In this document: in pieces, positions 36,694-47,992 of the stretch | How the letters are laid out: every line of letters begins with the position of its first letter | Numbering within the stretch: the stretch's first letter is position 1 | Origin: Gammaproteobacteria bacterium | GTDB lineage: Bacteria; Pseudomonadota; Gammaproteobacteria; Nitrosococcales; Methylophagaceae | Assembly (NCBI GenBank): GCA_014859375.1 | Contig: JACUUH010000004.1 | Span: forward strand, 1-64,000 | Direction of reading: 5' to 3' | DNA length: 64,000 nucleotides | Program-made: the position numbers and the translations under genes | The notes under the pieces: generated by a model | What the model was told of the DNA's origin: nothing | The model's input: the letters and a program-made list of their open reading frames with translations, nothing else | The model's database searches: none

Positions 36694-38934
36694 TTACTCG
36701 GCCAATTCCACTTGCGTTACTTTCTGTAATCCACGTGGCAATTTATGACCACGCTTACCCCGTTCGCCACTGTAATGAGCAAGATCAGCAGGTTTAAGGG
36801 TTAAATGACGCTTCCCTGCATGTAAGGTGATACTGCGATCTTGAGGTACACATGTCACTGAGTGCAACCATTCTTGACCGGCACTAAATCGTGCCTGTGG
36901 AATATTGATTAATCGAACACCTTTACCTTTATTCATAACAGGCACTTCGTTTGCTGCACACACTAATAAACGCCCATCTCCTGCTGTTACCGCAAGGCTA
37001 TCTGTTGCAATAGTATCAATCCATAATGGCGTTAAAAGTTGAGCACCATCAGGCAGATTAAATAGGGCTTTACCTGCTTTATTCTTGGCTAACAGATTGT
37101 CTAGGGTTGTCACAAAGCCGTAACCTGCTGTGTTAGCTAACAATAAGGGTTGATCCAGCTCTCCTGCTAATACCGCTATAAAACGTGCATCTGCTGGTGC
37201 TTGTAATCTGCCGCTTAACGGTTCACCTTGTCCACGTGCTGACGGCAAAGTATGTGCCGGCAACGAATAACTGCGACCCGTTGTATCTAAAAACACGATC
37301 TGTTGATTACTTCGCGCTTTTACCGATGTGGCATAACGGTCACCCGTTCTGAAATTTAAAGATGCCGGATCAACATCATGACCTTTAGCAGCACGCACCC
37401 AGCCACTTTCTGATAATACGATTGTCAATGGTTCGGTTGGTAATAACTCGGTTTCACTTAAGGCTTTGGCGGCTTGCCGAGACACAATGGCAGAACGGCG
37501 GTCATCACCAAACTTGTCAGCATCGGCTTCTAATTCTTTACGAACTTGCGTTTTTAGGCGTGTGTCAGAACTGAGCAATAATTCAATTGATTTTCGTTCT
37601 TTAGCCAAGTCATCCAGCTCAGAACGAATTTTCATTTCTTCAAGTTTGGCTAAATGGCGTAATTTTAACTCTAAAATCGCTTCAGCCTGACGCTCACTTA
37701 TGCCAAATCGTTCCATCAACACAGGCTTGGGTTCATCTTCTGTTCTAATGATTGCAATTACTTCATCAATATTGAGATAGGCAACTAACAATCCCTCCAA
37801 TACATGCATCCGATCAATGATCTTATCCAATCGATATTGCAAACGACGACGCACTGTTTCAGTACGAAATACCAACCATTCGACTAATAAATCACGCAGA
37901 TTTTTAACCTGTGGTCGACCATCCAAACCGATCATATTCATATTGACGCGATAGCTACGTTCAAGATCAGTAGTCGCAAACAAATGAGACATCAAACCAT
38001 CAACATCAACGCGATTTGAGCGTGGCACGATAACAAGTCTAACCGGATGTTCATGATCTGACTCATCACGCAAATCAGCGACCATTGGCAGTTTCTTGTT
38101 GTGCATTTGTCCTGCAATTTGCTCGATCAATTTTGCACCTGACGTTTGAAACGGCAATGCATTGATAATAATTTCGCCTTCTTCTTTGGCGTAACATCCA
38201 CGCTGCCTGACCGAACCATGACCCGTTTGATACAGCTTTAATAACTCTTCACGTGACGAAACTATTTCACCCCCCGTCGGAAAGTCAGGCCCTTGAATTT
38301 GTTCTAACAACTCATCTAATGTGGTTTTCGGTGATTTAAGTAACAAAAGACAGGCATTAACTACTTCTCGTAAATTGTGTGGTGGAATATCTGTTGCCAT
38401 CCCAACCGCGATACCTGTTCCGCCATTGAGCAACACATTGGGTAAGCGGGCTGGTAACAACGTCGGCTCATTCATCGAACCATCAAAATTGGGTTGCCAT
38501 TCAACCGTGCCTTGGCCAAGTTCGCTTAATAAACTTTGTGCATAAGGAGCTAAACGTGATTCGGTATAACGCATAGCAGCGAACGATTTAGGATCATCCA
38601 TCGATCCCCAGTTACCTTGCCCATCAATCAACGGATAACGATATGAGAATGGTTGTGCCATTAACACCATTGCTTCATAACAGGCGGAATCACCATGGGG
38701 GTGATATTTACCTAAAACATCACCAACGGTACGGGCAGATTTCTTATGTTTAGATGCAGCACTTAAACCTAATTCAGACATCGCATAAACGATGCGGCGT
38801 TGCACTGGTTTTAAACCATCACCAACATGAGGCAAGGCACGATCTAAAATGACATACATTGAATAATCAAGGTAGGCCTTTTCAGTGAAGTCGCGTACGG
38901 GAAGTCGCTCTAAATCATCCATTACAGTAGTCAT
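36694..38934 (-). CDS. parC: DNA topoisomerase IV subunit A
   Basis: ParC is the DNA-cutting subunit of topoisomerase IV, which unlinks daughter chromosomes. The 746-residue protein has the N-terminal domain starting [28 protein letters not shown], the catalytic tyrosine in [13 protein letters not shown], and a C-terminal beta-pinwheel. The quinolone-resistance region reads [12 protein letters not shown], the susceptible form with Ser and Glu at the E. coli 80 and 84 positions. It follows parE by 43 bp. Confidence 0.97.
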   Translation of the reverse strand: MTTVMDDLERLPVRDFTEKAYLDYSMYVILDRALPHVGDGLKPVQRRIVYAMSELGLSAASKHKKSARTVGDVLGKYHPHGDSACYEAMVLMAQPFSYRYPLIDGQGNWGSMDDPKSFAAMRYTESRLAPYAQSLLSELGQGTVEWQPNFDGSMNEPTLLPARLPNVLLNGGTGIAVGMATDIPPHNLREVVNACLLLLKSPKTTLDELLEQIQGPDFPTGGEIVSSREELLKLYQTGHGSVRQRGCYAKEEGEIIINALPFQTSGAKLIEQIAGQMHNKKLPMVADLRDESDHEHPVRLVIVPRSNRVDVDGLMSHLFATTDLERSYRVNMNMIGLDGRPQVKNLRDLLVEWLVFRTETVRRRLQYRLDKIIDRMHVLEGLLVAYLNIDEVIAIIRTEDEPKPVLMERFGISERQAEAILELKLRHLAKLEEMKIRSELDDLAKERKSIELLLSSDTRLKTQVRKELEADADKFGDDRRSAIVSRQAAKALSETELLPTEPLTIVLSESGWVRAAKGHDVDPASLNFRTGDRYATSVKARSNQQIVFLDTTGRSYSLPAHTLPSARGQGEPLSGRLQAPADARFIAVLAGELDQPLLLANTAGYGFVTTLDNLLAKNKAGKALFNLPDGAQLLTPLWIDTIATDSLAVTAGDGRLLVCAANEVPVMNKGKGVRLINIPQARFSAGQEWLHSVTCVPQDRSITLHAGKRHLTLKPADLAHYSGERGKRGHKLPRGLQKVTQVELAE

Positions 38935-38977
38935 TGTAAATGTCTCTTAATACAGTGCTGATACAGTGCCAATATCA

Positions 38978-40870
38978 TCATATTGTTGCCAAATCACCGT
39001 GTTGTTCCAACCAAATTTTGCGATCAGCAGCACGCTTTTTAGCAAGTAGTTTATCCATCATCATCATAGTGTCGTCTTCGGCACTAATGGTCAGTCGGAT
39101 CAAGCGTCTGGTATCCGGTGCCATTGTGGTTTCACGCAGTTGTAATGGATTCATTTCACCCAATCCTTTAAACCGCTGGATACCGACTTTGCCTTTTATT
39201 TTGTCTTTCTCAATCCGATCAAGAATAATTTTTTGTTCATCGTTATCCAAGGCATAAAACACCTGTTTACCAACATCGATTCGATAGAGTGGTGGCATCG
39301 CTACACAGATATGTCCAGCTTCAACCAATGGCCTGAAATGCCGAACAAATAAAGCGCACAATAAAGTTGCAATATGGGCACCATCTGAATCGGCATCTGC
39401 CAGAATGCAGATTTTGCCATAACGTAAGCCGGATAAATCGTCCGAACCGGGGTCAACACCGACAGCTACGGCAATATCATGTACTTCCTGCGAAGCCAGG
39501 ACTTGGCCTGATTCAACTTCCCATGTATTTAAAATCTTACCGCGTAACGGCATGATTGCTTGAAATTCGCGATCACGGCCTTGTTTGGCACTACCACCAG
39601 CAGAGTCACCTTCGACTAAAAACAATTCTGTTCGAGTCACGTCTTGAGATGAACAATCAGATAATTTACCGGGTAAGGCTGGGCCGGATTGCACCCGTTT
39701 TCGTATGACTTTTTTCGCTTGTTTTAATCGAGATTGAGCATTACTGATTGCGAGATCAGCTATTTTTTCACCATCGTCAACATGGTGATTTAACCAAAGA
39801 CTAAAGGCATCTTTAACCGCACTCGCAACAAACCCTGCACATTGGCGTGATGACAAGCGTTCTTTTGTTTGTCCTGAAAATTGTGGATCTTGTAATTTGA
39901 CTGATAACACGTAGCAACAACGATTCCAGATATCTTCTGGCGATAATTTAACGCCACGAGGTAATAAACTTCGAAATTCACAAAACTCACGTAAGGCATC
40001 TAATAAACCAGATCGAAGTCCATTAACATGGGTGCCACCTTGCGCGGTCGGAATTAAATTGACATAACTTTCTGCCAACTCTTCCCCTGACTCCAATTGC
40101 CACATCAATGCCCAATCAACTTCTTCATTATCGCCTGCAATATGCCCAACAAATGGGTGTGCCGGCACACAGGGTTGATCAGTCATCATTGTTGATAGAT
40201 AGCTATTTAAGCCATCTTCATAGCACCAGCGATCTTCAGTTTTTTCCTTACCAGATAAATCAGTAAAGGTGACAATTAAACCGGGACATAATACGGCTTT
40301 AGCACGCAAGACATGACGCAGGCGAGAGACCTGAAATTTAGGCGCATCAAAATAAGATTCTTCTGGCCAGAAACGCACTGTGGTGCCGGTATTGCGTTTT
40401 CCAACTGACCCAATTTCTGTTAAGTCACTGGTTTTGAGACCATGAGCGAAGCTAATGGCGTATTCAGTCGCATTACGTCGAATTTTGACATCTAATCGCG
40501 ACGATAAGGCATTAACGACTGAGACCCCTACACCGTGTAGGCCACCTGAAAATTGATAATTTTTATTTGAAAATTTACCACCCGCATGGAGACGCGTAAG
40601 AATCACCTCAACACCAGGCACACCTTCTTCAGGATGAATATCAACCGGCATACCACGACCATCATCAATAACTTCAAGCGAGTTATCAGGGTGCAAAATA
40701 ACCTGAACCTGACGCGCATGGCCAGCAACTGCCTCATCAATACTGTTATCAATAACTTCTTGAGCCAAATGATTAGGCCGAGTGGTATCGGTATACATGC
40801 CCGGTCGTTTTTGAACTGGCTCTAAACCCGTTAAAACCTCAATCGCTGAGGCATTATATTCATTTGTCAT
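38978..40870 (-). CDS. parE: DNA topoisomerase IV subunit B
   Basis: ParE is the ATPase subunit of topoisomerase IV. It has 630 residues: a GHKL ATPase domain (EVIDNSIDEAVAGHA, DDGRGMPVDIH, GLHGVGVSVVNALS), a transducer domain, and the TOPRIM domain (LVEGDSAGGSAKQGRDREFQAIMPLRGK and LADADSDGAHIATLL). Length agrees with E. coli ParE. It forms an operon with parC. A 386-bp divergent gap separates it from the PhnD-like lipoprotein gene. Confidence 0.97.
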   Translation of the reverse strand: MTNEYNASAIEVLTGLEPVQKRPGMYTDTTRPNHLAQEVIDNSIDEAVAGHARQVQVILHPDNSLEVIDDGRGMPVDIHPEEGVPGVEVILTRLHAGGKFSNKNYQFSGGLHGVGVSVVNALSSRLDVKIRRNATEYAISFAHGLKTSDLTEIGSVGKRNTGTTVRFWPEESYFDAPKFQVSRLRHVLRAKAVLCPGLIVTFTDLSGKEKTEDRWCYEDGLNSYLSTMMTDQPCVPAHPFVGHIAGDNEEVDWALMWQLESGEELAESYVNLIPTAQGGTHVNGLRSGLLDALREFCEFRSLLPRGVKLSPEDIWNRCCYVLSVKLQDPQFSGQTKERLSSRQCAGFVASAVKDAFSLWLNHHVDDGEKIADLAISNAQSRLKQAKKVIRKRVQSGPALPGKLSDCSSQDVTRTELFLVEGDSAGGSAKQGRDREFQAIMPLRGKILNTWEVESGQVLASQEVHDIAVAVGVDPGSDDLSGLRYGKICILADADSDGAHIATLLCALFVRHFRPLVEAGHICVAMPPLYRIDVGKQVFYALDNDEQKIILDRIEKDKIKGKVGIQRFKGLGEMNPLQLRETTMAPDTRRLIRLTISAEDDTMMMMDKLLAKKRAADRKIWLEQHGDLATI

Positions 40871-41256
40871 CGCTGTGCTTTGAAATTAATTTACGTGCGC
40901 GAAGAGTAGCAGGTGAAAAGCAAAAACGACAAGCGTTAATCCAAAACCAGTTCACAATTAGTCGTTTGCTCAGCATACTCTATCCAAAATTTGGTCTATT
41001 TCACATGCAACTTATGCCAAAGGTAACAAAATGCTGTTTCATTTTCACCCCGGTATTTTAAAAACTGTTCTCAATAAAGCGACATCGCTTCTATGTTTTC
41101 ACTGTTTTTTATAACAACATCATCAATATATAACAATGTTCGTTTATTTATTGCCAAAATGACTAAATTACCACGCTTTGATCTTGATTAATGCGCTTTA
41201 CTTACCCGTCGTTTGCCTGCAAAATGGTCTATAACTCTTTTTGTAGTGCCTGTTTT
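40871..41256. other. Divergent gap between parE and the PhnD-like gene
   Basis: This AT-rich stretch must hold the promoters of parE-parC (minus) and of the sensor module (plus). If the lipoprotein starts at 41191 instead, the gap is 320 bp. No clear promoter, repeat or small gene is recognised. Confidence 0.5.
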
Positions 41257-42168
41257 ATGACTCATGTTTTAGCTAAAACCATTATCAGCTTAGTGATCAT
41301 ATTCTCATTGTCAGCATGCGAACAGGAACAAGCAGCGTATCGACCTTCATTTTCTGAACAAGCGCCTGACAGTGCTAACACAATTTATCTATTTGGCATC
41401 CATCCGCTACACAATCCCAAACGCTTACATGAATTGTATGGGCCAATCATGACCTATATCAATCAGCATATAGATGATGCTGAATTCAGAGTCGAAGCCT
41501 CTCGAAATTATCAAGAATTTGACCAAAAACTCTATGCAGGAAAATTTGATTTTGCATTACCCAACCCATTTCAAACCCTAAACTCACTTCAGCATGGCTA
41601 TCAGGTTTTTGGCAAAATGGGCGATGATTATAATTTCCGTGGTATTTTCCTGGTTCGCCGCGACAGCGGTATTCGAGAACCGATTGACTTGAAAGGGAAG
41701 AATGTCAGCTACCCTGCCAAAACAGCACTTGCTGCCACGATGATGCCTCAGTACTACCTGCAAACCCATGGACTGAATATCAATCACGATATCAGAAATG
41801 TTTATGTGGGTTCACAAGAATCATCGATCATGAATGTTTTCCTTGGTCATGTTTCTGCCGCTGCCACATGGCCAATTCCTTGGCTGGCATTTCAGCAACA
41901 ACAACCTGATAAAGCCGACCAACTGGAATTGATCTGGCAAACAGAACCACTCATTAATAATGGATTAGTCGCCCGTAAAGATATGCCACCGCAACTAGTA
42001 CAACGTGTTGCTACACTACTTACACGCCTACACGAGTCGCCACTAGGTCAGGCTATGCTGGCACAATTGTCACTATCTCGTTTTGAGTTGGCAACAGATG
42101 ACGACTATTTGATTGTGCAAAATTTTTTAGATGATTTCCATCACGCTATTCCGGACCAACCCGAGTGA
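41257..42168 (+). CDS. PhnD-like substrate-binding lipoprotein, sensor partner
   Basis: The protein belongs to the phosphate/phosphonate (PhnD) periplasmic binding family: IYLFGIHPLHNPKRLHELYGPIMTYIN, the KFDFALPNPFQTL stretch, and the DLKGKNVSYPAKTALAATMMPQYYL core. A lipobox (IIFSLSAC) marks it as membrane-anchored. The ATG at 41257 gives a compact signal (MTHVLAKTIISLVIIFSLSAC); the track's start at 41191 is possible, and neither has a good ribosome binding site. The stop overlaps the start of the GGDEF/EAL gene (ATGA), and no ABC permease or ATPase is nearby. It therefore probably feeds a signal to the membrane sensor, not a transporter. Confidence 0.82.
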   Translation: MTHVLAKTIISLVIIFSLSACEQEQAAYRPSFSEQAPDSANTIYLFGIHPLHNPKRLHELYGPIMTYINQHIDDAEFRVEASRNYQEFDQKLYAGKFDFALPNPFQTLNSLQHGYQVFGKMGDDYNFRGIFLVRRDSGIREPIDLKGKNVSYPAKTALAATMMPQYYLQTHGLNINHDIRNVYVGSQESSIMNVFLGHVSAAATWPIPWLAFQQQQPDKADQLELIWQTEPLINNGLVARKDMPPQLVQRVATLLTRLHESPLGQAMLAQLSLSRFELATDDDYLIVQNFLDDFHHAIPDQPE

Positions 42169-44609
42169 TGAAATCACTGATATCTACTTTAGTTAACGCG
42201 TGGCGGAGTTCAATCCGCAATCAACTCACGCTTGCTTTTGCTACTGTCACAAGCCTTATCATGTTGATTTTCAATTACAACATAATACAACATGAACGTG
42301 ACTTTTTGATGAAACAAAGTATCAACCATACCTTTGAATTGGCACGAGCAATCTCAGTGAGTAGTTCATCCTGGTTATTGGCTGATGATGTGGTCGGGTT
42401 ACAAGAAATTGTATTGGCTATTTCTAATCCAGAACTTCGTTATGCCATGGTCTTATCTCCTGAAGGACGAGTGATGGCATCACATGATTCATCTCTCATT
42501 GGCCATTATCTGGCAGACCCTATCAGTCGAAAATTTTTAATGTCTACCCCCGCCAATCTCACCCTAATAGACACTAAACATAGTTTAGACATCGTGACTC
42601 CAATTACGGCAAACCAACAACACATTGGTTGGGTTCGTATTGGTTTAGGTCGAGATAAATTGAATAATAACCTCCGCAAAGTTGCCATATATGGTTTTTT
42701 CATGGCATTTTTAGCCATTACCATCACTATTGCCATTGCACGATGGCTATCAGGCAAATTAACCTCAAAACTCAACCACGTCATCATGGTCGCCAATCAA
42801 GTACATGCTGGGCAGACAAATCAACGCGTTCAACTTGAAGATATGAGTGAGATTGGCATCCTCGGCAAGGACATTAATCGAATGTTGGATGCAATACAAT
42901 ATGCAAACCAGCGTATTGAATTGCTTTTAGATTCGATTTCTGATGGCTTCTATGGGGTCGACAACCAAGGCATAGTTACCTTCATAAATCCAGCAGGGGC
43001 TAAAATGCTAGGTTATGAAGTGGATGAAATTATCGGCAAAGACGCCCATGAGCTAATACATCACACTCACAATGATGGTAGTGATTATCCATCTGAAGAC
43101 TGCAAAATCAATGCTTCATTCAAACATGGCATTCGATCTCATGTGAATGATGAAGTATTTTGGTGCAAAGATGGCAGTAGCTTCCCCGTCGAATACTACA
43201 GCGATCCTGTTATTGAAGATGGCAATATTATTGGTGCTGTTGTCAGTTTCAACAACATCACCCAGCAAAAACAAAATGAGGAATTAATCTGGCATCAAGC
43301 GAATTACGATGCCTTAACTGGCCTACCTAATCGCCGTTTATTTCAAGAGCATCTTTTACAAGAAACCAAAAAAGCTGAACGCACACATCAATTGTTAGCT
43401 TTATTACTGCTTGATATTGATCATTTCAAAGAAGTGAATGATACCTTAGGTCATGATATGGGGGACACACTTCTACTGGAAGCTGCACAACGTATTAAAA
43501 ATTGTATCCGAGAAACCGATACTGTTGCTCGATTAGGTGGCGATGAATTTACTGTTATTTTATCAGGTGTAATATCATCGAATGACGTCGATCTAATTGC
43601 TCAAAAAATTCTCCATGCGTTAGCGAGACCATTTCAATTAGGAAACGACCTGTCTTATTTATCTGCCAGCATTGGTATTACACTTTATCCAGACGACACC
43701 ACATCGCTCACAACACTACTCAAAAATGCCGATCAGGCAATGTATTCTGCTAAGGAAGCAGGTCGTAATCGTAGCCACTATTTCACCTCGTCTATGCAAG
43801 ATGCAATGCAAAATAAGGCCTTGCTGGTCAAAGGCTTGCACGAGGCCATCAAAAAACAGCAATTTGACGTGTATTATCAACCCATCATCCAGATTAAAAC
43901 CGGACACATTGATAAAGCAGAAGCATTGATCCGCTGACAGCATCCTCAGAAAGGTTTAATCAGTCCAGCCGAATTTATTCCTCTTGCAGAAGAAACTGGA
44001 CTTATTAAAGATATTGGTGATTGGGTATTTAAGCAAGCAGCTCAACAAGCAAAATCATGGCGTGAAACCTATAACCCCAATTTTCAAATTAGCGTCAATA
44101 AATCACCAGTTCAATTTAATAGTGGCTCAAACAATGCTGGTCACACCTGGTGTGCCTATCTAGCAAAACTTAATTTACAAGGCCAAGGTATTGTGATTGA
44201 AATCACAGAAAGCGTGTTAATGAAATCCGATGACTGGATTAAAGATAATTTACTGTTTTTTCGTGATGCTGGCATTCAAGTTGCCCTTGATGACTTTGGC
44301 ACGGGTTATTCATCGCTTGCCTATCTGAAGAAATTTGATATTGACTACATCAAAATAGATCAGTCTTTTGTCCGTCACTTAAAATCAGGTTCAGATGATC
44401 TGACACTGTGCAAAGCAATTATTGTCATGGCTCATACCTTAGGGATTAAAGTTATTGCCGAGGGCGTCGAAACGCAGACCCAACTGGAATTATTACAATC
44501 GATTGATTGTGATTATGCTCAAGGTTATTTATTCTCAAAACCTATACCCACAAATGAATTTGAGCAGTTATTACTCACTAACCTGGATAAACCATTTACC
44601 GAGAATTGA
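42165..44609 (+). pseudogene. HAMP-PAS-GGDEF-EAL protein interrupted by an in-frame TGA
   Basis: Two ORF-track entries (42165-43937 and 44193-44609) are in one frame and form one 815-codon gene broken only by TGA at 43935-43937. The layout is a membrane helix (about residues 22-42), a periplasmic sensor region, a second helix (about 178-197), HAMP, PAS (about 248-370), an intact GGDEF domain (RLGGDEFTVIL) and EAL. The TGA replaces the conserved Trp after EALIR, and downstream reads QHPQKGLISPAEFIPLAEETG with all usual EAL residues (IEITES, DDFGTGYSS, YIKIDQSFV, AEGVETQ, AQGY). The truncated product would keep a likely active diguanylate cyclase and lose phosphodiesterase. It is coupled to the binding-protein gene by ATGA. 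Confidence 0.88.
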
Positions 44610-44671
44610 CGGTAACGTTATAAATGAGCAGTATGTCAATATATTAACGACTACTAATATAGGAAATAATT

Positions 44672-44872
44672 ATGAATATTGACCGTATTGTTCTTGCCTT
44701 CGCTGGCAGTGCTATTTTATTAAGTTTGTTACTATCTTACTATCACAGCCCATACTGGCTTTGGTTTACAACTTTTGTCGGTGCCAATCTATTACAAAGT
44801 GCATTCACTGGTTTTTGTCCACTTGCAAAAATACTTAAAAGCTTAGGTAAACCATCTGGCAATGCTTTTTAG
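44672..44872 (+). CDS. DUF2892/YgaP-type small membrane protein
   Basis: The 66-residue protein has two membrane helices and the family motifs [51 protein letters not shown]. The FTGFCP motif is typical of the YgaP-like transmembrane domain, where the CP pair is conserved. Function is unknown. An AGGAA ribosome binding site precedes the ATG. It stands between the broken sensor gene and the cyd operon. Confidence 0.88.
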   Translation: MNIDRIVLAFAGSAILLSLLLSYYHSPYWLWFTTFVGANLLQSAFTGFCPLAKILKSLGKPSGNAF

Positions 44873-44990
44873 TGTAAAAGCTATTGAGAGATTTAGTTGA
44901 AATAACAAAAACTTAGCCTAAATAACACAATTACAACTCAAAATACCACTTAAAATGTAACTGTTATTACGATAGTGAGAGCTTTGCACG

Positions 44991-45173
44991 ATGAATAAGC
45001 AGTCTAACGACAAACTATTGCTAAAAGAAATCATTGTTATTCTGGTGATTAAAGTGATTGTATTGTTTGTTATTTGGCATAGTTTTTTTGATGAACCGAC
45101 TTCAATAGATAGCCCCAAAACTGTCGCTGACTCAGTATTAGGCCATATTTTAGAACAAGGAGAACCGCTTTGA
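44991..45173 (+). CDS. cydP: CydP-type small protein of cytochrome bd oxidase
   Basis: The 60-residue protein has one membrane helix ([21 protein letters not shown]) after a basic, polar start, the pattern of the putative small oxidase subunit CydP encoded just before cydA in many bacteria. Its stop overlaps the cydA TTG start (TTGA), which strengthens the link to the oxidase. It carries the cydA ribosome binding site in its own last codons. Its role in the complex is not settled. Confidence 0.82.
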   Translation: MNKQSNDKLLLKEIIVILVIKVIVLFVIWHSFFDEPTSIDSPKTVADSVLGHILEQGEPL

Positions 45174-46726
45174 TTTCAGAATCGTTAGTCGATATATCCC
45201 GATTACAATTTGCTATCACGGCAATGTACCATTTTTTGTTTGTTCCCTTAACCTTAGGTCTATCCTGGATGCTGGTTATTATGGAATCGGTTTATGTCAT
45301 GACCGGCAAGCAAATTTACAAGGATATGACTAAATTCTGGGGAAAATTATTTGGAATTAACTTCGCTTTAGGTGTCACCACCGGTCTCACCATGGAATTT
45401 CAATTTGGCACCAACTGGGCGTATTACTCGCATTATGTTGGGGATGTTTTTGGTGCACCTCTAGCAATTGAAGGCTTGATGGCCTTTATGCTCGAATCAA
45501 CTTTCGTTGGCATGTTTTTCTTAGGCTGGGACAGGTTAAGTAAACAGCAACATCTTTTAGCTACGTTCCTGGTTGCTATCGGCTCCAATATGTCGGCATT
45601 ATGGATTTTGATTGCCAATGCATGGATGCAAAATCCAGTTGGCGCTGAATTCAATTATGAAACCATGCGTATGGAAATGACTAACTTTGCTGAAGTCATT
45701 CTAAATCCAGTGGCTCAAGTTAAGTTTATCCACACCGTTGCAGCGGGCTATGTCACCGGCGCGATGTTTGTACTGAGTATTAGTGCCTATTATTTATTAA
45801 AAGGTCGTGATATTGGCTTTGCTCGTCGTTCATTTGCAATAGCTGCCGGGTTTGGTTTTGCTTCGATCTGCTCTGTTATTTTACTTGGTGACGAAAGTGG
45901 CTATGAGGTGGGCGATGTTCAACAAACCAAACTTGCTGCAATCGAGGCTGAATGGAATACCGAACAACCACCTGCCGCCTTCACCTTATTTGGTTTACCC
46001 AATGATGAAACAATGGAAACCGACTATGCCATCAAAATTCCTTATTTAATGGGGCTGATTGCTACTCGTTCGTTTGATACACCGGTGATGGGTATTAAGG
46101 ACATTATCACTGAAAACGAAGAACGGGTTCGTAATGGTATCGTCGCTTATGGTCTTTTACAGCAACTACGTGCGGGGCAAAAGGACGAAGCAATAATAGA
46201 TGAATTTGAGTTGGTAAAACATGATTTAGGCTACGGCTTACTCCTCAAAAAATATACGCAAGATGTTGTCAATGCGAGTGAAGCACATATAAAAATGGCA
46301 GCTCGTGATACCGTGCCTGCTGTTGCCCCTTTATTCTGGAGTTTCAGGATAATGGTTGCCAGTGGCTTCATTATGTTTGTGATCTTTACGTTAGCGTTTT
46401 ATCACTGTGCTAAACGTCAGGAGTATAAACAACGTTGGTTATTACGAGCGGCATTAATGGCCTTACCTCTGCCTTGGATCGCAGCTGAAACAGGCTGGTT
46501 TGTTGCAGAATTTGGCCGTCAACCTTGGTCTATCAGTGGGATCTTACCAACACATTTATCCACATCAAGTTTGTCTGCAGACACTGTATTTAATAGCCTC
46601 ACCGCCATTATTGTGTTTTATACCGTGTTATTGATCATTGAAATGTATTTGATGATTCGTTTTACTCGATTAGGTCCAAGCAGTTTACATACTGGCCAAT
46701 ACCATTTCGAAAATAAACATAATTAA
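45170..46726 (+). CDS. cydA: Cytochrome bd ubiquinol oxidase subunit I
   Basis: CydA binds hemes b558, b595 and d and the quinol site. The 518-residue protein opens with [25 protein letters not shown], the family signature carrying a heme histidine, and has the [13 protein letters not shown] motif near the C-terminus. The start is a TTG with AAGGAG eight bases upstream, overlapping the cydP stop. The quinol loop is of the short type. The enzyme takes electrons from quinol and reduces oxygen with high affinity, so it could accept electrons from the membrane formate dehydrogenase. Confidence 0.96.
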   Translation: MISESLVDISRLQFAITAMYHFLFVPLTLGLSWMLVIMESVYVMTGKQIYKDMTKFWGKLFGINFALGVTTGLTMEFQFGTNWAYYSHYVGDVFGAPLAIEGLMAFMLESTFVGMFFLGWDRLSKQQHLLATFLVAIGSNMSALWILIANAWMQNPVGAEFNYETMRMEMTNFAEVILNPVAQVKFIHTVAAGYVTGAMFVLSISAYYLLKGRDIGFARRSFAIAAGFGFASICSVILLGDESGYEVGDVQQTKLAAIEAEWNTEQPPAAFTLFGLPNDETMETDYAIKIPYLMGLIATRSFDTPVMGIKDIITENEERVRNGIVAYGLLQQLRAGQKDEAIIDEFELVKHDLGYGLLLKKYTQDVVNASEAHIKMAARDTVPAVAPLFWSFRIMVASGFIMFVIFTLAFYHCAKRQEYKQRWLLRAALMALPLPWIAAETGWFVAEFGRQPWSISGILPTHLSTSSLSADTVFNSLTAIIVFYTVLLIIEMYLMIRFTRLGPSSLHTGQYHFENKHN

Positions 46727-46738
46727 GGACCAAACACC

Positions 46739-47881
46739 ATGATCTTAGATTACGAAACTCTGAAGCTAATCTGGTGGGCTTTAATAGGGGTGTTACTGAT
46801 TGGTTTTGCCTTAACTGATGGCTTTGATATGGGCGTTGGTATTTTACTTCCCATCATCGGCAAAACAGATGAAGAACGTCGGATTATGCTCAATACTGTC
46901 GGCCCGCATTGGGAAGGCAATCAAGTATGGTTAGTCACCGCTGGTGGTGCCTTATTTGCAGCTTGGCCGTTAGTTTATGCCATGGCATTTTCTGGCTTTT
47001 ATCTGGCGATGATGATCACCTTATTTGCATTATTCTTACGGCCTGTTGGTTTTGATTATCGCAGTAAACTCACCAACACATCATGGCGCTCTGGCTGGGA
47101 TTGGGGCTTGTTTATTGGCAGCGCTATTCCACCTGTTATCTTTGGTGTCGCCTTTGGTAACTTGTTACTAGGTGTACCCTTTCATTTTGATGAATTTATG
47201 CGCCCCACTTACACCGGCACATTCTTTCAACTACTCAATCCATTTGCATTATTAGCGGGGATCATCAGTTTAACTATGATCACTATGCATGGTGCGGTTT
47301 GGATACAAATGCGCACGTTAGACGGACTTGAAGGCCGGGCACGTTCGGTTGCTAAATTAGCTGCTGTCGCTTTAGTTATACTCTTTGCTATAGCAGGGTT
47401 CTGGTTAAATATCGGTATTGACGGATTTATCATTGAACACATGCCAAGTGCTAATAGTGCCTTTACCCCAGACCACAAAATTGTCAGCCAACAAGCTGGA
47501 GCCTGGTTGATAAACTATCAACTTTATCCTTGGATGATAATTGCGCCGATTGCTGGTTTTATTGGTGCCATTAGTGTGTATTTTTGTGCCGAAGCAGATC
47601 GTTCAGGTTTTGCATTTATTGGAAGTAGTTTGTCTCTGACAGGCATTGTTCTCACCGCTGGCTTTTCCTTGTTCCCATTTATCATGCCGTCTACAACTGA
47701 TTTGAACAGTAGTTTGACGGTATGGGATGCGACATCTAGCTTGTTGACACTCAAGATCATGTTTTGGGTTGCAGTTGTGTTTGTTCCAATTATTATTGTC
47801 TACAGCACATGGACCTATCGCAAAATGTGGCGTCGTATTGACACCCACTTTATTCGTAGCAATCAACACACAACCTATTAG
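46739..47881 (+). CDS. cydB: Cytochrome bd ubiquinol oxidase subunit II
   Basis: CydB is the second core subunit of the bd oxidase. The 380-residue protein begins YETLKLIWWALIGVLLIGFALTDGFDMGVG and contains GPHWEGNQVWLVTAGGALFAAWP, both family signatures, and about eight to nine membrane helices. It lies 12 bp after cydA with an AAGGA ribosome binding site and is followed 12 bp later by cydX. Confidence 0.97.
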   Translation: MILDYETLKLIWWALIGVLLIGFALTDGFDMGVGILLPIIGKTDEERRIMLNTVGPHWEGNQVWLVTAGGALFAAWPLVYAMAFSGFYLAMMITLFALFLRPVGFDYRSKLTNTSWRSGWDWGLFIGSAIPPVIFGVAFGNLLLGVPFHFDEFMRPTYTGTFFQLLNPFALLAGIISLTMITMHGAVWIQMRTLDGLEGRARSVAKLAAVALVILFAIAGFWLNIGIDGFIIEHMPSANSAFTPDHKIVSQQAGAWLINYQLYPWMIIAPIAGFIGAISVYFCAEADRSGFAFIGSSLSLTGIVLTAGFSLFPFIMPSTTDLNSSLTVWDATSSLLTLKIMFWVAVVFVPIIIVYSTWTYRKMWRRIDTHFIRSNQHTTY

Positions 47882-47893
47882 GAGTAATCAGGC

Positions 47894-47992
47894 ATGTGGT
47901 ATTTCGCTTGGGTTTTAGGAGTTTTATTGGCGGTAGCCTTTGGCATTATTAATGTTATGTGGCTAGAATCAGATATGGATATACCTGAATAA
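47894..47992 (+). CDS. cydX: Cytochrome bd oxidase small subunit CydX
   Basis: Too short for the ORF track, this 32-residue gene reads MWYFAWVLGVLLAVAFGIINVMWLESD, a single membrane helix with the CydX signature of MWYFxW and ExxD at the end. CydX stabilises the hemes of the bd oxidase. An AGGAG motif sits about 12 bases upstream of the ATG. Its TAA is followed immediately by the ATG of the next gene. Confidence 0.95.
   Translation: MWYFAWVLGVLLAVAFGIINVMWLESDMDIPE

Noticed and set aside
40864-41061. 65-residue plus-strand ORF in the parE divergent gap
   Set aside because: It overlaps the parE start, lacks a ribosome binding site and resembles no family known to me.
43935-43937. TGA read as tryptophan genome-wide
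   Set aside because: Trp is encoded by TGG throughout the same gene and its neighbours, and TGA ends other genes (for example 42166-42168).
44193-44609. Stand-alone 138-residue EAL gene
   Set aside because: It is in the same frame as 42165-43937 and begins inside a conserved EAL domain, so it is the rest of the interrupted gene.
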